From: Mycolicibacterium hassiacum DSM 44199
GTDB lineage: Bacteria; Actinomycetota; Actinomycetes; Mycobacteriales; Mycobacteriaceae
Length of the DNA stretch: 64,000 nucleotides
Direction of reading: 5' to 3'
Assembly: GCF_900603025.1 (NCBI RefSeq)
Contig: NZ_LR026975.1
Span: 4,650,001 to 4,714,000 of the forward strand
Positions 60,656-64,000 of the stretch are shown piece by piece; positions within the stretch are counted from its first letter, which is position 1, and each line of letters begins with the position of its first letter. Below the pieces are notes generated by a model, which worked only from the letters and a program-made list of their open reading frames with translations, ran no database searches and was not told the origin of the DNA. Position numbers and translations under genes: made by a program.

Positions 60656-60903
60656 CGAAGCCCGCGTGATCATCGAAGACTGGAGGATCGACTACAACGC
60701 CAACCGACCCCACTCCGCCCACGGTGAACTCACCCCGACCGAGTTCGCTCTACAGTGGGCCACGACCCACCAACCCCAAGTCGCATAACGAGTGGACCAC
60801 CAAACGGGTCCCCCTCACAGAACCCGCAACATGTCGGGTGTAGATGCGATAGTCAATACATTGTGATTCCGGACGTCGTTGTGAGATCGACAATGGGGGA
60901 AGC

Positions 60904-62691
60904 ATGGATATTCGACGTGTAGATATTTCGCATTTTCGGGGAATACAGCACCTCTCATGGCGCATACCTAAGGGAATGCATTTCTGCACTCTTATTGGTC
61001 CTGGCGATAGCGGAAAGTCGACCATCCTGACGGCGATGGACATGGCGCTCAGCGACCGATGGAGCCTCTCGTTCTCCGATAGCGATTTCTTCCAGTGCGA
61101 CATCGAGAACCCGATAATCATACGGGTCGCTCTCAGCGACCTCCCGTCCCCGATTCGTCAGCATGACCTCCTAGGAATGGCGCTCTGTGGAATCGATGAC
61201 GAGGGCGAGCTCTACGAGGATCCGGAGGACGTCCATGACGCCTGCGTAGTCATCGAACTCAAAGTGGATAAGACCCTTGAGCCAATTTGGACGGTGTACC
61301 GCCCGGACAAACCAGAGCCGACATACACCGTCTCAACCGCGGCTAGACGTTTGATCGGTACCTACAAGGTAGATGAGCGTGTCGACAACCACCTCCGATG
61401 GTCCCGAACATCAGCGCTCGCTCGTGTCACTGAAGCCAAGCATGGAACCAACGAACTCCTGCTGACTGCAAACAGAGAGGCGCGCAATGCAGTGTCCAAC
61501 GCTGTACCCAGCGAACTATCGGAGCTAGTTAGGGCGCTCCAGGAGCGTATCCACACGCTGGGTGGCGGTGACTTCAAAGACCTCAAACCTGGACTTGATC
61601 AATCGCTTTCGTCGTCTACCGGAAACTTGGCGCTCTACGAAGGCCCGATCCCGCTCACCAACTTTGGGTTAGGTAGCCGGCGTCTGACTGGCCTGGCAGC
61701 TCAGCAATTAGCGAATGCCGACAAAGGAATTCTGCTGATCGACGAGATTGAGTACGGCCTTGAACCTCACCGACTGGTGAACCTCTTGGGATACCTTAAA
61801 GATCGCACAACCCTATCGCTGGCCCTGGTCACTACACACTCACCGACCGCTCTTCGCCATGTCGCTGTGGAGAACCTTGCAATCGTGCGACGCGATCCGT
61901 CGGGTCGTGTCACCGTCAAGTCCTTTTCCCAGGGCCATAACGACCTCCAGAAGCTGCTCCGTTCCTCACCTGAAGCATTCCTAGCCCGCCGGGTAGTTCT
62001 TGTAGAAGGCGCCACCGAGTACGGGTTCGTCCTGGAACTAGTCCAGGGTTGGAATCGCGACTTACTCGCGACTGGGGATCCCTCTTCCGGCGCCCTCGGT
62101 GTCGAGATTGTCCAAGGAAGCGGCAGTGAAACCATCGAGCAGGCGCGACTGCTTGCAAGCTTGGGCTATGACGTGGTCCTGTTTATGGATAGTGACGTCA
62201 AGCACGACTGCGCTGCAGCCGACGCACTAAGAAATGAGGGCGTTGTTGTTATACGGTGGCAGAAGGACTTTCGCCTCGAGCGCGCGGTAACCGACGCGCT
62301 CAACGAAGCGGAACTCACCGCACTGATCGACAAGGCGGTCGAGCTCTCGGACGATCCCTCCGCGTCCCGCAACAACTACCTAACCCACCTCAGGGGATGT
62401 GGTCTTCCGGAAGGGTTAACGACGCTTAGCGTCAACGAATGGATTGGGGCGGGAGTGGATCTCAACACTGCCCGCAACCTGGTCGCGGAAGCCGCTCATA
62501 AATATAAGTGGTTCAAGCAAGTCCATAAGGGGCGCCAACTCGCGACCTTGGTTCTGGGATCGGAGGGTTCCGAGGGGAGTGATACTGCGCTGATTATCCA
62601 ACGCCTCCGTGAAGCCATATTCGCCTCGCTTCCGCCCGAAAACTCTGCGGAATCCGAGCTGAAGGGTTCGACGGAAATGGAGAACGCATGA
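60904..62691 (+). CDS. OLD-family ATPase/TOPRIM nuclease, Gabija GajA-like
   Basis: 595 residues, close to the length of GajA. N-terminal ABC-type ATPase: Walker A GPGDSGKS (32-39) after DISHFRGIQHLSWRIP, signature-like LGSRRLTGLAAQQL, Walker B GILLIDEIEYGLEP. C-terminal TOPRIM: Glu368 in VVLVEGATEYGF and Asp429/Asp431 in VLFMDSDVKHD. GajA is a nucleotide-regulated DNA nickase that works with the helicase GajB. The gene has GGGGGAAGC before its ATG and overlaps the next gene by 4 bp. Its base composition is clearly less GC-rich than the surrounding chromosome, indicating transfer. Confidence 0.85.
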   Translation: MDIRRVDISHFRGIQHLSWRIPKGMHFCTLIGPGDSGKSTILTAMDMALSDRWSLSFSDSDFFQCDIENPIIIRVALSDLPSPIRQHDLLGMALCGIDDEGELYEDPEDVHDACVVIELKVDKTLEPIWTVYRPDKPEPTYTVSTAARRLIGTYKVDERVDNHLRWSRTSALARVTEAKHGTNELLLTANREARNAVSNAVPSELSELVRALQERIHTLGGGDFKDLKPGLDQSLSSSTGNLALYEGPIPLTNFGLGSRRLTGLAAQQLANADKGILLIDEIEYGLEPHRLVNLLGYLKDRTTLSLALVTTHSPTALRHVAVENLAIVRRDPSGRVTVKSFSQGHNDLQKLLRSSPEAFLARRVVLVEGATEYGFVLELVQGWNRDLLATGDPSSGALGVEIVQGSGSETIEQARLLASLGYDVVLFMDSDVKHDCAAADALRNEGVVVIRWQKDFRLERAVTDALNEAELTALIDKAVELSDDPSASRNNYLTHLRGCGLPEGLTTLSVNEWIGAGVDLNTARNLVAEAAHKYKWFKQVHKGRQLATLVLGSEGSEGSDTALIIQRLREAIFASLPPENSAESELKGSTEMENA

Positions 62692-63557
62692 CAGCTTCCC
62701 GACTGATCAATAGGCTCCCGTGTTCAGTAGAACTCCCAGCAGGTGGAGGCAAAACTTGGCTGCTCGTCGACACGATCCGTGAGGGTGCCAATCAGTCAGG
62801 TAAGTCGTTAATACTCACCCACACAAACGCGGGTGTGTATGCCATCCGAAACAAGATGCGCGCCCTCGGTGTGGATCCCAAGGCTGCTCATGTAAGCACG
62901 ATCACGAGTCTGGCCTTCGACCTTGTCCGCAGCTACTCGCGGATCGCTGGCCTTACCGTACCGGAAGTCCCTGTCTGGAAAGACGCGGGCCAGTATATTG
63001 AAGGAGCTTGCAGGGTATTGCGAAACCGACACATTCGCGATGTATTCGGGATCAGCTACCGCTATCTCCTAGTTGACGAATATCAGGATTGTTCGCTTGC
63101 TCAGCATGCATTCGTTCTTGAACTAGCGCAAGCAATACCCGCGTGTGCGGTATTTGGAGACCCATTGCAAGGCATCTTCGGCTTCCGAGACAAGATTGTT
63201 GACTGGCAAACCGACGTACTCCCTCACTTCCCTCCATTTTGCGTTGACTTTATCCCGTATCGGTGGATTGATCACAACAGGGCTCTGGGAGAATGGCTCG
63301 TCCAGATTCGAGATTATCTGAAGCCGGGATCACAAATCGCCTTCCACACCAACAAACCCACAGGTGTTACATTCCGTCTCGCAACCTCTAGTCGATTCGA
63401 GTTGCGAAAAGCCACAACCTTGGTTCCAAAAGGAGAGACCGCAGTAGTCATCGCACCGCCCGATAAGTACTCGGCCAGACTCGTTGCGAGCCACCTTGAC
63501 GGCTACGTAACCATGGAGGACGTTGGTGGTGGAGCAATGATCAGAACCTGTGGATGA
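62688..63557 (+). pseudogene. UvrD-like helicase (GajB-like), truncated by an IS256-family insertion
   Basis: About 281 native residues; GajB is about 490. Walker A is PAGGGKTW (17-24), and LVDEYQDCS (Asp130-Glu131) is Walker B of superfamily 1 helicases. SLILTHTNAG-type motif Ia and FGDPLQGIFGFRD (motif III) also fit. The native sequence ends near GGG at 63531 where IS256 DNA begins; translation runs on to TGA 63555. Motifs IV-VI are missing, so the product is very probably inactive. The ATG overlaps the GajA-like stop. Confidence 0.85.
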
Positions 63558-64000
63558 GCCTCGGGGTGGGGGCGTGAAAGTGGGCGCACCTTCCCGAGGA
63601 TGATCTGAATGTCAGTAGGTCCGATCATGAGCCGGCGTTGGCGCGCTGGTTCGGGAAGGTACGCCCATGCTCACCGTAGTTCACGACGCCGAGGACGCCA
63701 ACGACAGCGACACTCCCGGTCGCTCGTTGTTGGATGAGATCGTCCGCGACGGGGCGCGACAGATGCTGGCCGCGGCGTTGCAGGCCGAGGTCGCCGCGTA
63801 TGTGGCCCAGTACGCCGATCAGCTCGATGAGAACGGGCACCGGCTGGTGGTGCGCAACGGCTACCACCAGCCCCGCGAGGTGCTGACCGCAGCCGGTGCG
63901 GTGCAGGTCAAAGCGCCGCGAGTCAACGACCGCCGTGTCGACCCCGACACTGGTGAGCGGAAACGGTTTTCCTCGGCGATCCTGCCGGCGTGGGCGCGCA
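63532..64000 (+). mobile_element. Second IS256-family element, left part only
   Basis: Left end GAGCAATGATCAGAACCTGT at 63532, nearly the same terminus as the first IS256 copy. It continues in the same orientation off the right edge of the window. The transposase differs from the first copy at many positions, so it is a related but separate element. Confidence 0.85.
63667..64000 (+). CDS. IS256-family transposase, partial (runs off the right edge)
   Basis: ATG 63667 opens MLTVVHDAEDANDSD and continues SLLDEIVRDGARQMLAAALQ and RLVVRNGYHQPREVLTAAGA to the window edge (111 residues). It is highly similar to the N-terminus of the transposase at 59310, with scattered differences. The catalytic part is outside the window. 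Confidence 0.9.
   Translation, partial: MLTVVHDAEDANDSDTPGRSLLDEIVRDGARQMLAAALQAEVAAYVAQYADQLDENGHRLVVRNGYHQPREVLTAAGAVQVKAPRVNDRRVDPDTGERKRFSSAILPAWAR

Larger units (their letters stand above)
58447..60788 (+). pseudogene. IS3-family transposase OrfB, broken by a 1-nt deletion and an inserted IS256
   Basis: N-terminal part: LTPNRKRSAVAALRERFGVS and [15 protein letters not shown]. At about 58636 one T is missing (GGGGTGGCGACGG); with it the frame reads [19 protein letters not shown]. The rve/DDE domain follows: [11 protein letters not shown] (Asp), [10 protein letters not shown] (Asp) and [14 protein letters not shown] (Glu). An IS256-family element splits the gene after SLREA (59174); the rest (RVIIEDWRIDYNANRPHS) resumes at 60663 and ends at TAA 60788. 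Confidence 0.85.
58088..60817 (+). mobile_element. IS3-family element, interrupted by an IS256-family element
   Basis: The left end starts TGAGCCCCTCGTAGTGGTCC and the right end reads CCCCCTCA. Inner parts of the ends are inverted repeats: GTGGTCCAGTCGTTGTGCGAC on the left matches the complement of the right at all but two positions, while the outer bases match less well. It carries orfA and a broken orfB. No target duplication is visible (left flank CTATGAGG, right flank CAGAACCC). Confidence 0.75.

Overview
The window looks like chromosomal DNA of a mycobacterium, most likely a rapid grower of the Mycolicibacterium type. It is GC-rich with many GTG starts and 1-8 bp stop/start overlaps. From memory, parts of the gene order match Mycobacterium tuberculosis: treS-mak (Rv0126-Rv0127), then tetR-cyp138-msrA-(NTF2-like)-(SDR) (Rv0135c-Rv0139). 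The gltBD, dps and treS neighbourhood resembles M. smegmatis. No rRNA, tRNA or CRISPR array was seen.

Layout. 1-6.6 kb: alpha-glucan and trehalose metabolism (treS, mak, glgX) with a TetR gene. 6.7-11 kb: a leftward five-gene unit of two polytopic membrane proteins, a one-helix peptide, a cupredoxin-like lipoprotein and pncA. 11-20 kb: an Orn/Lys/Arg decarboxylase coupled to a zinc alcohol dehydrogenase, a large membrane alpha/beta-hydrolase, a DUF427 protein and small hypotheticals. 20.3-24.7 kb: an uncharacterised glycosyltransferase / methyltransferase / cyclase-like operon with a second methyltransferase and a TetR gene; related palindromes sit at both promoters. 24.7-29.6 kb: TetR, CYP138, MsrA, a secreted protein and an NTF2-like/SDR pair behind a KstR-type box. 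29.6-31.7 kb: a frameshifted collagen-like surface protein overlapping a sortase-like gene. 31.9-37.4 kb: a Wadjet/MksBEF-type SMC operon (jetA-jetB-jetC) without jetD. 37.4-42.8 kb: FAD oxidoreductase, AlkA-type glycosylase, Dps, ClC channel and a hotdog protein. 43-49.9 kb: gltB-gltD with an IdeR-like box upstream and a 47-residue gene downstream. 49.9-56.4 kb: F420-type oxidoreductase, antiporter/TrkA divergent pair, ArsR-SulP operon and a PHP protein.

56.5 kb to the right end is an accessory, mobile region. A secreted repeat protein carries a G7-tract frameshift and is cut off by an IS3-family element. That element is itself split by an IS256-family element with identifiable inverted repeats and a target duplication. 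Beyond it lies a lower-GC pair of genes of the Gabija type (OLD-like ATPase/TOPRIM nuclease plus UvrD-like helicase). The helicase gene is truncated by a second, non-identical IS256-family element that runs off the window.

Most worth following up: the jetD-less Wadjet operon, the broken Gabija-like island, the collagen-like/sortase-like pair, the cupredoxin membrane operon, and several palindromic sites (KstR-like, IdeR-like, two TetR-type operators, and a two-copy 53-bp intergenic palindrome).
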